A stretch of 64,000 nucleotides of DNA from an uncultured Dokdonia sp. (GCA_947503305.1 CANNDF010000002.1:186001-250000), one strand, 5' to 3'. Counted from the first letter of the stretch, positions 21,671 through 32,121 are shown. Notes: generated by a model not told the origin, from the letters alone. Made by a program: numbers and translations.

Positions 21671-22609
21671 ATGAAAAATATAAAATTTAAAATAATAGAT
21701 AAGGCTTTACTCATAGGTTTTGTCATACTATCCAATATAGTAGTAGGACAAAACAAGAAGTACACTTCCTTTGCTGAAGCACTAAAAGAACCCGAAAGTG
21801 TAAAATGGCTTGATTTGGATTGTGAGGAACTAACTGATTTTTCATCTCAGATAAAATTGCTCAAAAATGTCAACGCTTTATATATGACCAATTGTGATTT
21901 AGAACAACTGCCAAATGGTATCGAAAATGTATCACAATTAGACTTATTGAATGTCAAAGACAATCAGTTCACATCCTTACCAGCAGAACTCGTTGCATTA
22001 GATAAACTTTCCGTTATCAATATCGCAAATAATGATTTTAAAACACTTCCAGAATTACTAACTAAACTACCAAAGCTCAGAGAACTTGATGTATCAAATA
22101 ATTCTGAATTAGATTTCATAAAGGGAATCGAAATATTAAAGCGCATTCAAAAATTAGATTTTCTAGTTCTAAGCTCAAATAACTTAATCGAACTTCCTTT
22201 AGAGCTAAGTAATTTAAAAAATCTTCAAGAACTACACTTAAAAGACAATCCTAAGCTTCATTTGAAAAAAGCTTTCAAAATTTTAAAAAATTTAGATTCT
22301 CTTAAAATACTTGTACTATCAAATAACAACATAAAACAACTACCAAAAAACCTCGAAGAATTATCTCAAATTAAAGGTTTCGTTCTAGATAATAACCCAA
22401 AAGTCAAAATCAAAAAGCTAGTAGAACGTATTGAAACAATACAAAATTTAGAAGTCTTACTGCTAAGAGATAACAATCTTTCTTTATTACCTAAAGACTT
22501 AAAAGGTTTTTCTAAACTAAAACTTTTAGAGTTAAGCAATAATTCCTTTTCTGAATCTGAGAAGAAACGCATTATAAATGATTTACCAGAAACAAATGTA
22601 GTTTTCTAA
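21671..22609 (+). CDS. Secreted leucine-rich-repeat protein
   Basis: Signal peptide then tandem LRRs (LKILVLSNNNIKQLPKNLEELSQIKGF). Confidence 0.88.
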   Translation: MKNIKFKIIDKALLIGFVILSNIVVGQNKKYTSFAEALKEPESVKWLDLDCEELTDFSSQIKLLKNVNALYMTNCDLEQLPNGIENVSQLDLLNVKDNQFTSLPAELVALDKLSVINIANNDFKTLPELLTKLPKLRELDVSNNSELDFIKGIEILKRIQKLDFLVLSSNNLIELPLELSNLKNLQELHLKDNPKLHLKKAFKILKNLDSLKILVLSNNNIKQLPKNLEELSQIKGFVLDNNPKVKIKKLVERIETIQNLEVLLLRDNNLSLLPKDLKGFSKLKLLELSNNSFSESEKKRIINDLPETNVVF

Positions 22610-22656
22610 CAGAAAATAGAATTGAAGTTAACCCACTTAATTAAAATATTTTAACA

Positions 22657-23841
22657 ATGAAAAATTTAATAATGCTAGCGCTACTGATAAATGTATCAGC
22701 CTTTAGCCAAAACAAAAACCAAATAGTAAATTTTCCTGATTTCTATTTAGAACAAGCGATCCGAATTTATATAGATAAGCCAACTGGTGATTTTAAGGTT
22801 TCAGACCTAGAATCTTTAACAAGGTTGTCATTAGTCAATAGAGGGATTACAGATATAACCGGATTAGAATATGCCAAAAACCTAACGACTCTGAGACTCG
22901 ACAATAATCAGATAAGCGATTTAACCCCATTGTCAAACTTAAAAAAACTTACCAACTTAAGTTTGAACGGGAATGCTATTACAGATATAAGTCCAATTCA
23001 GTATCTAAAAAAAATAGAGTCACTATCAATTGATAGAAATAAAATATCCGATATCTCTAGCCTAAAAACCCTTAAAAAATTAAAAGCTATTACGGCACAT
23101 TTTAATACTATAAGTGATATTTCAGTCGCATCTAATTGGAAAAAAATTTTTCAGTTTAATATGGGTTTTAATGAATTGAATGATTTAAGTCCATTAAGCG
23201 ATTTGACTGATTTATATGGTATTTGGATTCCAGATAATAAAGTAGAAAGTATCGAAGAGCTAGCAAAGCTTAAAAATTTAGAAATCCTTATTCTAGAAAA
23301 TAATCCTATCTCAAATATTGAAGTGTTGAAAGGACTAACAAAATTAGTTCAGCTAAATCTTATGGATACAAATATCAAGGATTTCAGTTCGCTTTCCGCT
23401 TCAAAAAACGTGGGTGTCTTGGTTCTGAGAGATAATGCTATTAAAGACATAAGTTTCTTAAAAAAGATGACTGCTATTGAATGGCTAGATATAAGAGACA
23501 ACCAAGTAACCGATATTTCGACTTTAGAATCGCTTCCAAGATTGAAGAAATTATTTTTATCTGGTAATGCCATTACTTCACTTGTGCCACTATCTCAAAG
23601 TGAACATTTACGCTGGCTAGTATTTGAAAATAATAAGGTAGATAGCCTTTGGCCATTATATAATTTGAATAGCCTTACAGACATAATGCTTTATGATAAC
23701 CCAATAGACAATTCCGAGAAAATGGCGAATATGAATAAGAAGGTTATTGAAAAAATAACGAATGATGGTAAAAATATTATTCAGAAACCATCCGAAGTAA
23801 ATTCTATATATGCAACAGAGCCGAGTAAGAAACTAAATTAA
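22657..23841 (+). CDS. Secreted internalin/SDS22-like leucine-rich-repeat protein
   Basis: Signal peptide; 22-residue repeats such as LTTLRLDNNQISDLTPLSNLKK. Confidence 0.9.
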   Translation: MKNLIMLALLINVSAFSQNKNQIVNFPDFYLEQAIRIYIDKPTGDFKVSDLESLTRLSLVNRGITDITGLEYAKNLTTLRLDNNQISDLTPLSNLKKLTNLSLNGNAITDISPIQYLKKIESLSIDRNKISDISSLKTLKKLKAITAHFNTISDISVASNWKKIFQFNMGFNELNDLSPLSDLTDLYGIWIPDNKVESIEELAKLKNLEILILENNPISNIEVLKGLTKLVQLNLMDTNIKDFSSLSASKNVGVLVLRDNAIKDISFLKKMTAIEWLDIRDNQVTDISTLESLPRLKKLFLSGNAITSLVPLSQSEHLRWLVFENNKVDSLWPLYNLNSLTDIMLYDNPIDNSEKMANMNKKVIEKITNDGKNIIQKPSEVNSIYATEPSKKLN

Positions 23842-23953
23842 GTGAGATGTAACGTTATTAAAGATTGTTGCCCCAATTATACATTTCTCAAAAAAAATAT
23901 TTAAGATTTTTTAATATTGACAACTAAATAAAATCAATGACCAATTAAAACTT

Positions 23954-26032
23954 ATGAATAAGAATTTATTAATAACCTGCTTACTATCTTTTTTCGTTTT
24001 TACATCCGTTTTTGGACAATTAACAATAAAAGGAAAGGTATTAGAACAAAACAACAACATTCCAATTGCTTATGTCAACATTGGAGTGTTAAATTCAAAC
24101 TTCGGAACAATTTCAAATAGTGATGGTAGTTTCACTATTAAAATTCCAGCTTCTCATATAAAAGAAAACTTATTATTTTCTGCGATTGGCTATGAAAAAA
24201 AGTCTCTAGCTATAAGTTCTTTTGCAAATAATAAAGAAAACGTTATTTATTTGATTGAGAAAGAAATTGCACTTGATGAAGTAGTAATTTCTGCTTCTAC
24301 AAGAAAAATAAAAGAAAAACACAATTGGCTTGGAAACCGTAAGAGGAATTTATTTGTGCAAGGTCAAACGTATGTAGATTCGGTATCTGCTGGTGGAGCT
24401 ATGGCTTTGTTAATTGAAAAGAAAGATGATATTGATTTAAAATTCATTGATAAAGCACGATTATTTATTGCTAAAAATACGGAACCCCAATTTAAAGTAC
24501 GTGTTAGATTTCTTGAAGTAGATAAATCGAATAGTAATTTACCAGGAGACGATCTCTTTAACGAAAGTATTGTAGTTACATCAGATAAAAAAAGAGGCTG
24601 GTTAACTTTTGATTTATCATCCTATAATTATAAAATAAATGAGGAATCTTTCTTCTTGGTGTTTGAATGGATTTTAGAAGATAAAGATCGCGTCAAACTA
24701 TTTAATGGATTTGCTGAATATTGGAAATTAAATCCTAATAAAATAAAAAGAGTTTCTGCACTAGTTAATGGAAAAAAGGTGTTCACAGAAGAAATTTCAG
24801 GTGTGGGAAAAACACCAATAATATTATTTGGAGATACCAGAACCATGGCTGATCGAAAAAATTACAAATGTTATGCGCGTAGTAGTAGTTTTGCTGAATG
24901 GGAAAGGACACCTGATATTCTTTCCGCCAAAATCTTGATGAGTAATAAACCCTTAAGTAATTCAGTTTTAGCAAATGATGATTATGATAATGTGATGGTA
25001 TCGGATAGTCAAGAAGTAACAATCGAATCTAAAATTGAAAAATGGGGCGACGCTTTTATAGAAAATTATAATATTCCTGGGATGCAACTTTCTGTAAGCT
25101 CAAAAAACAATACCATTTTTTCAGAAGGCTTTGGCTATTCTGATGTTGAAAATGAAAAGAAAGTAAATCCGCAAACACGTTTTAGAATTGCAAGTGTAAC
25201 AAAACCAATTACAGCCGCCGCAATAATTAAATTGGCTTCTGAAGGAAAATTAGATTTGGATGCTGATGTGAGAACGTATGTTCCTTCTTTTCCTGAAAAA
25301 AAACATATGCTTACTACGCGTCAATTAGCAGGGCATTTAGGTGGAATCCGTGATTATTTTGAAATCAGCATCGATGAAGTGATTAAAAACCCGCATTTCG
25401 AAAATGCAACCGAAGCCATTAACGTATTCAAAAATGATACGTTAATGGTTAAACCAGGCAATCAATATTTATACACTTCTTTTGGATATAATTTACTCGG
25501 AGCCGCTATTGAGGGAGCATCAGGACAAACATATTTGGAGTATATGCAAGATAATATCTGGAAACCGCTTTTAATGTCTAATACCTATGGAGATATTGCA
25601 GATAGTACGATGATACATAAAAGTAAATTTTACTATCCAAACGAAGCCGAAGCAGAACCTTACGATTTAAGCTATGCTCACGCTTCAGGAGGCTTAATCT
25701 CTACAACAGGAGATTTGTTGAAATTTGGAAATGAGTTGTTATATGGGAGTTTTTTTGAAACTACTTTTAAAAAGAAGTTATTTGAGACTCAATATACTGC
25801 AGACAAAAAACCAACAAATTATGGATTCGGTTGGTATATAGGAAAAGATATAAATGGTCGGAGAATTTGGTATCACGTAGGGCAAGGACCTTCTTCAGGC
25901 GCTATTTTAATACTATATCCAAACGACGACATCGTCATATCTCTTCTTGCTAATATGCCAATCTTAGTCGATTCTGATGATGGTCTACCGATGGAAGTAC
26001 AAAAACTAGCTGCTTTAATTTATCAAAATTAA
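23954..26032 (+). CDS. Fusion of carboxypeptidase-regulatory-like domain and class C beta-lactamase-fold hydrolase
   Basis: Signal peptide; GKVLEQNNNIPIAYVNIGVLNSNFGTISNSDGSFTI; later RIASVTKPITAAA (SxxK), YTSFGYN (YxN), HVGQG. Confidence 0.88.
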   Translation: MNKNLLITCLLSFFVFTSVFGQLTIKGKVLEQNNNIPIAYVNIGVLNSNFGTISNSDGSFTIKIPASHIKENLLFSAIGYEKKSLAISSFANNKENVIYLIEKEIALDEVVISASTRKIKEKHNWLGNRKRNLFVQGQTYVDSVSAGGAMALLIEKKDDIDLKFIDKARLFIAKNTEPQFKVRVRFLEVDKSNSNLPGDDLFNESIVVTSDKKRGWLTFDLSSYNYKINEESFFLVFEWILEDKDRVKLFNGFAEYWKLNPNKIKRVSALVNGKKVFTEEISGVGKTPIILFGDTRTMADRKNYKCYARSSSFAEWERTPDILSAKILMSNKPLSNSVLANDDYDNVMVSDSQEVTIESKIEKWGDAFIENYNIPGMQLSVSSKNNTIFSEGFGYSDVENEKKVNPQTRFRIASVTKPITAAAIIKLASEGKLDLDADVRTYVPSFPEKKHMLTTRQLAGHLGGIRDYFEISIDEVIKNPHFENATEAINVFKNDTLMVKPGNQYLYTSFGYNLLGAAIEGASGQTYLEYMQDNIWKPLLMSNTYGDIADSTMIHKSKFYYPNEAEAEPYDLSYAHASGGLISTTGDLLKFGNELLYGSFFETTFKKKLFETQYTADKKPTNYGFGWYIGKDINGRRIWYHVGQGPSSGAILILYPNDDIVISLLANMPILVDSDDGLPMEVQKLAALIYQN

Positions 26033-26426
26033 GATCGGGTTGAATAACCTATTAAAAAGTATAGGCAGTTACAAGATGAAAATATTAACCGAAGGAAAAA
26101 ATTAATACAGAAGACTTTAACCTTTTATATTTTGTTGGGTCATTAAAAAAAGATATCCTTATGAAAATACTCACTAAAGGGAACTATTATGGCACTAAAG
26201 ATTTAGAAGTGTCACCTAATATCAATAATGCATCACAAGATTCATACTTTCAAAGCATAGATACACTTTTTGACCAACCTCTAACAAATATCCTATCTAT
26301 AAAACTTCAATATTTTTTGGATTACAATCACATACCTAAATCTAAAAATTTGTGACCTTTTGAAAAGTCATCTTGTCCAATGGATGTGAATTCACCAAAA
26401 CACATTCAATAATTAAAATAAACAAG

Positions 26427-27539
26427 ATGGAATTTTTAAAATCTATTATAAAAAACATAATTGTAGCAATACTTGCTATTACAACATTAACAGCCTGTGC
26501 ACAAACCAAAAACATCAGAACTGTAGATGGTAAAACCATTTCGGTTGCAAAATTAAATACGGTCATTGAAAAGGCAATGAAAGACAGCAAGCTTACTGGG
26601 CTTTCCGTTGCAATAATTAATAAAAAACAAATGGTTTATCACCAAGTTTTTGGAGTAACTAATTCAGACACAAAAACCCCTATGAACAAGCAGAGTATGT
26701 TTGAAGGTGCTTCATTATCAAAACCCATTTTTGCATACTTTGTGATGAAAATGGTTGAAAAAGGTACGATTGAATTAGATAAACCGTTGCACGAATATTT
26801 ACCGCATCCAGGAATTTCACATGAATCCCAAGAAGATTATAAATTGATAACCGCACGAATGGTGCTGGCACATCAAACGGGATTTCCTAATCATGCTAAT
26901 AACCAACCTATAAAGCTAGCCTTTAAACCTGGAACAGATTTTATGTATTCGGGGGAAGCCTATCAATATTTGGCTGCAGTTATCGGGATAAAACTGGGTG
27001 TAGGATTTAAAGAAGGTTTAAATCAATTGTTTCAAGAAGAAGTAACACAACCTCTCAATATGACTCATACCACCTTTGTTTGGGATGATTATTTAGAATC
27101 CAATAAAGTATTTGGTCACGATAATGAAGGTCAGCCTACACAAAACAAACCAGGGGAAGGAAGATGGAGCGGAAAAACCTTCAATGCATTCTCGAGTGTA
27201 CATAGCGAAGCTTCGGAGTTTTCAAAATTTATTATTGCTATGCTAAATGAAGAAGGTTTAAACGAAAAGTCTTTTGTTGAAATGTTAAAAGAACAAACAC
27301 AATTCAAGGATGATAATCCTATGAAATTAGAAACAGGGCAAACAGGTTGGGGGCTGGGTTTTGCCCAAAAACGTACCAAAAATGGTAAGATGCATTTGCA
27401 TACAGGTAACAATCACGATTTTCAGGCGTACGCAATGTTTGTTCCCGAACAAGAATACGGATTAGTACTATTCACCAACTGTGGAAATATGTTACCATTT
27501 ATAAAGGAAATTTCTAAAACTTTGGGAGAGCAGTTTTAG
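26427..27539 (+). CDS. Serine hydrolase (class C beta-lactamase fold), lipoprotein; ORF opens at 26373
   Basis: Lipobox LTACAQ; EGASLSKPIFAY (SxxK), YSGEAYQYL, HTGNNHDF. Confidence 0.88.
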   Translation: MEFLKSIIKNIIVAILAITTLTACAQTKNIRTVDGKTISVAKLNTVIEKAMKDSKLTGLSVAIINKKQMVYHQVFGVTNSDTKTPMNKQSMFEGASLSKPIFAYFVMKMVEKGTIELDKPLHEYLPHPGISHESQEDYKLITARMVLAHQTGFPNHANNQPIKLAFKPGTDFMYSGEAYQYLAAVIGIKLGVGFKEGLNQLFQEEVTQPLNMTHTTFVWDDYLESNKVFGHDNEGQPTQNKPGEGRWSGKTFNAFSSVHSEASEFSKFIIAMLNEEGLNEKSFVEMLKEQTQFKDDNPMKLETGQTGWGLGFAQKRTKNGKMHLHTGNNHDFQAYAMFVPEQEYGLVLFTNCGNMLPFIKEISKTLGEQF

Positions 27540-27596
27540 CTCTAATTGTTGAAGTAAAAGAATATTAAAAAACATAATATTTAAAAAATAAATGCT

Positions 27597-27731
27597 ATGG
27601 AAGATATACAAGAAGCATTAGGAGGGCTATTTTTAATGGCGAGAGTAGTTACAATTGTTTATATCATTACCCCGCTAGTACCAGATTCAGCCTGGTGCTT
27701 CCATAAGAGTAAGATGAGCAGGGCAAATTAA
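27597..27731 (+). CDS. Possible small hydrophobic protein (44 aa)
   Basis: MEDIQEALGGLFLMARVVTIVYIITPLVPDSAWCFHKSKMSRAN; followed by a terminator. Confidence 0.35.
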   Translation: MEDIQEALGGLFLMARVVTIVYIITPLVPDSAWCFHKSKMSRAN

Positions 27732-27756
27732 AATAAGACACTATTTTTATAAAACG

Positions 27757-27789
27757 ACCACGACCCTCAAACAGGGGTCGTGGTTTTTT
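27757..27789 (+). terminator. Rho-independent terminator
   Basis: CCACGACCC-TCAAACAG-GGGTCGTGG followed by TTTTTT. Confidence 0.9.
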
Positions 27790-27839
27790 GATGGATACCC
27801 GTCTGAAGGCAGGCGTCAGCTGGGGAAATTTCTTCTTTT

Positions 27840-27980
27840 TCATCATTAGCAAATCATACAGAAATTGAACGGGAACTATCAAAATTAAGAAGAGATATTG
27901 ATAGCGGAACTATTAAAAATGTCATTAAATCTTATGAAAATGATTTAGGAGATTATCATACGTTATCGGGGAAAAAGCCA
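27840..27980 (+). pseudogene. Gene fragment, possibly a methyltransferase C-terminus
   Basis: Start-less reading SSLANHTEIERELSKLRRDIDSGTIKNVIKSYENDLGDYHTLSGKKP; resembles SAM-methyltransferase C-termini by eye only. Confidence 0.35.
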
Positions 27981-28143
27981 GTAAAACTAACAACTGTATC
28001 GTTAATTGATCGAGTTTGTCAGTGTCAAGTGGAAAATTCTCCAAATTTCCCTCAGATTCGTACCTTTTACTATCTTAGTTGCTCAGCGCAACTATGCATA
28101 CATAAACCACATAATCTCTCATTTGAAATACTCCGTATAAAAT

Positions 28144-28965
28144 TTGAATGAATTGAAAAATGAAATCAAAATTGAAAGCGTATTACCCAGCGAAACATTG
28201 TCAGATGCTGTTAGGGAATTCTTCTATTTACATATCAATAGTACAGTTAATCAAACCATAGTAGCAATTGACGATGGATGTTATGATTTTATGTTCTACA
28301 AGGAAAAACATGCAATTGTTGAGTTTGAGCATACTCATTCGCTACAAATTAACAATCATTTTTTTACTGCTCATCAATTAAACCCGCCATTAAAATACAG
28401 ATTTGGAAAATCGGTTTATTACTTTGGTATAAAAGTGCAACCTTGGCTGAACAACTTTTTTTTTTCAAGTCATTATGATAAAGGAATCCTCGATCTTGAA
28501 AAGATTTATAATAATCAAATAACCGAGATAGGATCGGCTATTTTTGGGGATATACCTTTCAAAGAAAAGGTTGAGATCGCAAAGAACTTCATTACTCAGA
28601 TTAAACCAGATTTTAACGAAGACTTATACTTAGTAAAACAGGTTTGTGAAGAAATATATGAAAGAAATGGAATGGTGACCGTTCATGAGTTATCGGAGAA
28701 ATTTAAAATCAACAGGCAATTGCTGAATAAAACCTTTAAAGGGCATGTAAATTATACACTTAAAAAATTCATCATTACTGTTAGGATTATGAGCCTGGCA
28801 AAATTCAGAATAAACAATTCAGATTTTTCTTTAACCGAAGTTGCACTTGAGTTTGGCTATTTTGACCAAGCGCATTTTAATTACGATTTTAAAAGAATCA
28901 GTGGTGTTTCTCCCAGCGAATTCTTTAATAACTTACCTCCTTTTTTTTACAGACATAAAAATTAA
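28144..28965 (+). CDS. AraC-family transcriptional regulator
   Basis: C-terminal FSLTEVALEFGYFDQAHFNYDFKRISGVSPSEF. Confidence 0.9.
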   Translation: MNELKNEIKIESVLPSETLSDAVREFFYLHINSTVNQTIVAIDDGCYDFMFYKEKHAIVEFEHTHSLQINNHFFTAHQLNPPLKYRFGKSVYYFGIKVQPWLNNFFFSSHYDKGILDLEKIYNNQITEIGSAIFGDIPFKEKVEIAKNFITQIKPDFNEDLYLVKQVCEEIYERNGMVTVHELSEKFKINRQLLNKTFKGHVNYTLKKFIITVRIMSLAKFRINNSDFSLTEVALEFGYFDQAHFNYDFKRISGVSPSEFFNNLPPFFYRHKN

Positions 28966-29033
28966 GCACTTCTACCATTTTTACAATTATTCTCTACGTG
29001 TACATTTTAGATTTGTGTTCAAATTTTACGTTT

Positions 29034-30134
29034 ATGAAAATAAAAATCCTAGTATTCGTTTTTACTTTTCTTTTACTACAAGGGTGTGTTAGTAGCAAAA
29101 GGTTTTCTAATACTACTCTGGTCGAATCGACACCTTTAAAGCATCAAAAGGCTACTGGTCAATGTTGGAGTTTTGCTTCAACTTCCCTATTAGAAACAGA
29201 AGCGATGAGGTTAGGTTATGAGATTCCAGAACTATCCTCTTTCTATTTTGTATACCTTAATTATTTAGATAATGCTGAAGATTATTTGAAAAACAATGGT
29301 ACTTCTCGTTTAAACAGAGGTGACCTTACATTTTCCGTACTGGAAGTTTTTGAGAAGCATGGTGCGGTTCCTGAATCAGTTTATGATGGGAATCTAGGGG
29401 ATCTTACATCCAAAAGACAAATGATGAATAGGTGGAAGGAAGAAGATGAAATGAATGCTTTAATAAAGCAAAAATTAGATTCACTTATCAAAACTAATAC
29501 GAGTGTTGACAAATCATTAGGAATAGTCGAAAATATATTGATTGACTATATCGGTGAAATTCCGAAGAATTTTACTTTTCAAGGAAAAACTGAAACTCCC
29601 AAAACATTTGCCAGTAAATTTGTACCACTAAATTCTAAAGATTATATAGAACTAACGTCCTATAATCACCATCCATTCTATCAAAAAGTAATGCTCGAAA
29701 TCCCTGCAAATTGGAGATTTAAAAAATACCTGAATTTACCAATTGAAAGCTTTATGAACACAATAGATAAGGCTTTGAATAGTGGTTTCAGTTTGGCATG
29801 GGATGGTGATATAGGTTCTAAAGAAGGTTTTAAGGACAATGGTTACGTAAGGGTTAAAGGTGAATATGAAGACGAAAAACTCATATCTCAAGAACAACGT
29901 CAAAGTGCTTATAAAAGAGGAACAACACGTGATGATCACAATATGCATTTGGTTGGATATACATATGACCGTAAAGGCGAAAAATTCTATATTCTAAAAA
30001 ACACTTGGGGTAAGAATAGAGGAATAGATGGGTCTTATTATTTGTCAGAAAATTATTTTAGATTAAGAACTATTTCTGTTACTGTGCACAAAGATGCATT
30101 TCCAACAGAGGTCAAAACAAAAATCGAACATTAA
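29034..30134 (+). CDS. C1-family (papain/bleomycin-hydrolase-like) peptidase lipoprotein; ORF opens at 28998
   Basis: Lipobox LLQGCVSS; ATGQCWSFASTSLLE catalytic Cys; DDHNMHLVGY catalytic His; LKNTWGKNRG catalytic Asn. Confidence 0.9.
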   Translation: MKIKILVFVFTFLLLQGCVSSKRFSNTTLVESTPLKHQKATGQCWSFASTSLLETEAMRLGYEIPELSSFYFVYLNYLDNAEDYLKNNGTSRLNRGDLTFSVLEVFEKHGAVPESVYDGNLGDLTSKRQMMNRWKEEDEMNALIKQKLDSLIKTNTSVDKSLGIVENILIDYIGEIPKNFTFQGKTETPKTFASKFVPLNSKDYIELTSYNHHPFYQKVMLEIPANWRFKKYLNLPIESFMNTIDKALNSGFSLAWDGDIGSKEGFKDNGYVRVKGEYEDEKLISQEQRQSAYKRGTTRDDHNMHLVGYTYDRKGEKFYILKNTWGKNRGIDGSYYLSENYFRLRTISVTVHKDAFPTEVKTKIEH

Positions 30135-30307
30135 AAAAGAGAGACAACAATGGCTATACTTCATTGCTATGAATAAACTAAAATATAAAAATTGGGCTCT
30201 GTAAATTTTCTTAATGCTTTTTAAAAGCTCAATTAGTATTGTTTAATGGTTAGGTAACGTTTTACCATAAAAACGTTTTAATGAATTTTATGGTTATTAG
30301 TAGTTTT

Positions 30308-31351
30308 TTATTGCTTGGTTTTCTTTTCTATACGATCAAGCCAATTATGATACCGCCTAGCATTCCTATTGTGCTCAGATAAAGTTTCTGCAAAAACATG
30401 ATATCCTGGGGTATCAGGTTTTACACACATATAATAGAAATTATGCTTTTCTGAATCTAAAACCGCATCAATACTTCTAATTGATGCCATACTTATTGGA
30501 CCAGGAGGAAGTCCTCTATGCAAATAAGTGTTATATGGAGAATCAAAACGAGTATGCTTGTATAAAATTCTTGTGGCTTTAAAGTCTCTAGTAGCAAATT
30601 TTGCTGTAGGATCTGCATCCAATTTCATTCCTATTCTAATTCGATTTAAATATAATCCTGCAACTCGTTTTTTTTCATCATTATTTGATATTTCTCTTTC
30701 TACAATTGATGCTAACGTATATACCTCTGGGGGAGTCAACCCTATTTTTTCAGCTTTTGAAAGTCTATCATTGGAATTCCAAAATCTATTATGTTCTTTA
30801 ACCATTCTTTCAAAAAAAACTTTTTCATCTGCACTCCAATAAAATTCATATGTATTTGGAATAAAGAGACTCATTAAGGTTTCATGAGTGTATCCAAATT
30901 CCCTTATATAATTTTCATTTAAAAAAAGAGTAATCAAATCCGTCGAGTCTGCTTCAATAAATTGAGAAGCTTTAGCAGCAACATCTTCTAATAGCCATCC
31001 ATGATTTAAAACCAAATTTACTGGTTCTTGCTTTCCTGCTCGAAGATGACTTATTAAAGAACGATTACTCCAAGATGGAGTAATTTTGTATCTACCCTTT
31101 CTCATGATACTTTTTTTGTAGTTCATCATTTCTGATACTTCACGAAAAGAAACAGTATCTATTATTTGATTATTCTTATAGAGAGTTTTAGTGACATCAT
31201 AAAATGAGGAGTTTGTTGGAATTAGAACAATACTATTTTCTATATTTTTGGGCACATTTGGAGATAGTATTGTCGTATACTTATTATAAACAAATAGGCT
31301 ACTACTCATCAAACCAATCACTAGTATTCCCCAAAGTATTTTTTTTCGCAT
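30308..31351 (-). CDS. mltG: Endolytic transglycosylase MltG
   Basis: Single N-term TM; VYTLASIVEREISNNDEKKRVAGLYLNRI, LDADPTAKFA, SPYNTYLHRGLPPGPISMAS. Confidence 0.95.
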   Translation of the reverse strand: MRKKILWGILVIGLMSSSLFVYNKYTTILSPNVPKNIENSIVLIPTNSSFYDVTKTLYKNNQIIDTVSFREVSEMMNYKKSIMRKGRYKITPSWSNRSLISHLRAGKQEPVNLVLNHGWLLEDVAAKASQFIEADSTDLITLFLNENYIREFGYTHETLMSLFIPNTYEFYWSADEKVFFERMVKEHNRFWNSNDRLSKAEKIGLTPPEVYTLASIVEREISNNDEKKRVAGLYLNRIRIGMKLDADPTAKFATRDFKATRILYKHTRFDSPYNTYLHRGLPPGPISMASIRSIDAVLDSEKHNFYYMCVKPDTPGYHVFAETLSEHNRNARRYHNWLDRIEKKTKQ

Positions 31352-31374
31352 TTAATTCCGCCTATTCCCTGATT

Positions 31375-31441
31375 CTTTTAATAAAAATCCCAGTGCCTAT
31401 GCAATATACAAATTGTTAGGTACTGGGATTTTTATTAAAAG
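31375..31441. repeat. Long inverted repeat upstream of mltG
   Basis: CTTTTAATAAAAATCCCAGTGCCTA / TAGGTACTGGGATTTTTATTAAAAG: 25-nt arms, 24 complementary, 17-nt loop. Confidence 0.9.
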
Positions 31442-31550
31442 GTTCTTGTTATTTTTAACTTAGGCTATTCGGTTCGGATATTTTTGAATTTCTTGTCATC
31501 AAGTGCATCATTTTATATGATTGCAAGTAAATAGCTAGATTAAAACAACT

Positions 31551-31593
31551 ATTTAGAGTTGGACAATCTTATGTAGACAATCCAACTCTAAAT
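31551..31593 (-). terminator. Terminator-like hairpin downstream of SRPBCC gene
   Basis: ATTTAGAGTTGGA ... TCCAACTCTAAAT perfect 13-bp stem just past the stop at 31600; weak T-run. Confidence 0.55.
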
Positions 31594-31599
31594 GATAAA

Positions 31600-32121
31600 C
31601 TAGTTATACCTTTTATCTAACTGAGTCATCGCCTCATCCAAGGCAGATCCCATAAATCCTTTAAACTGGTCTTCTGTCATCTGAGGATTTTCTACAAAAG
31701 TCCAACCCGTAGAGTTCCAAACTACCATTGATTTGTTGTAGCCTAAATCTACTACTTTGAACATATTCACCATATTCTTGGCCGGAACACCAGAAACGGC
31801 ATACGAATAGAAACGCTTTTCATCATCAAATTCATTAATGGTCTCACTATAGGATACAGTACCTTTCTTTTGACCTGGTGCAGTACATTTACGTATGAGG
31901 CCTTCTTTAGGACCCGAATAGTGTTCTATCCATGCTTCTGAAAGAAAACTAGGAAACAACTCTTCAAACTTGTCCAGTTGGCGTAACGAACCCCAAACTT
32001 CATCTGCTGATGCATTAAGAACAATAGATTTTGACATAATTGCGTCAGATTTCTGTGCTTGCATATTCATTGTTATTAAGATTATAATTACTACTGAGAT
32101 TGTTTTAAAAATATTTTTCAT
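31600..32121 (-). CDS. Secreted SRPBCC (START/polyketide-cyclase-like) protein
   Basis: Signal peptide; SIVLNASADEVWGSLRQLDKFEELFP. Confidence 0.8.
   Translation of the reverse strand: MKNIFKTISVVIIILITMNMQAQKSDAIMSKSIVLNASADEVWGSLRQLDKFEELFPSFLSEAWIEHYSGPKEGLIRKCTAPGQKKGTVSYSETINEFDDEKRFYSYAVSGVPAKNMVNMFKVVDLGYNKSMVVWNSTGWTFVENPQMTEDQFKGFMGSALDEAMTQLDKRYN

Noticed and set aside
26161-26355. 64-aa ORF as a real gene
   Set aside because: Only the first about 11 residues resemble an AraC N-terminus; probably debris
27660-27700. Possible attachment-site copy of tRNA-fMet 3' end (ccccgctagtacca)
   Set aside because: Only a short imperfect match to CCCGCTACTA and no integrase in the window
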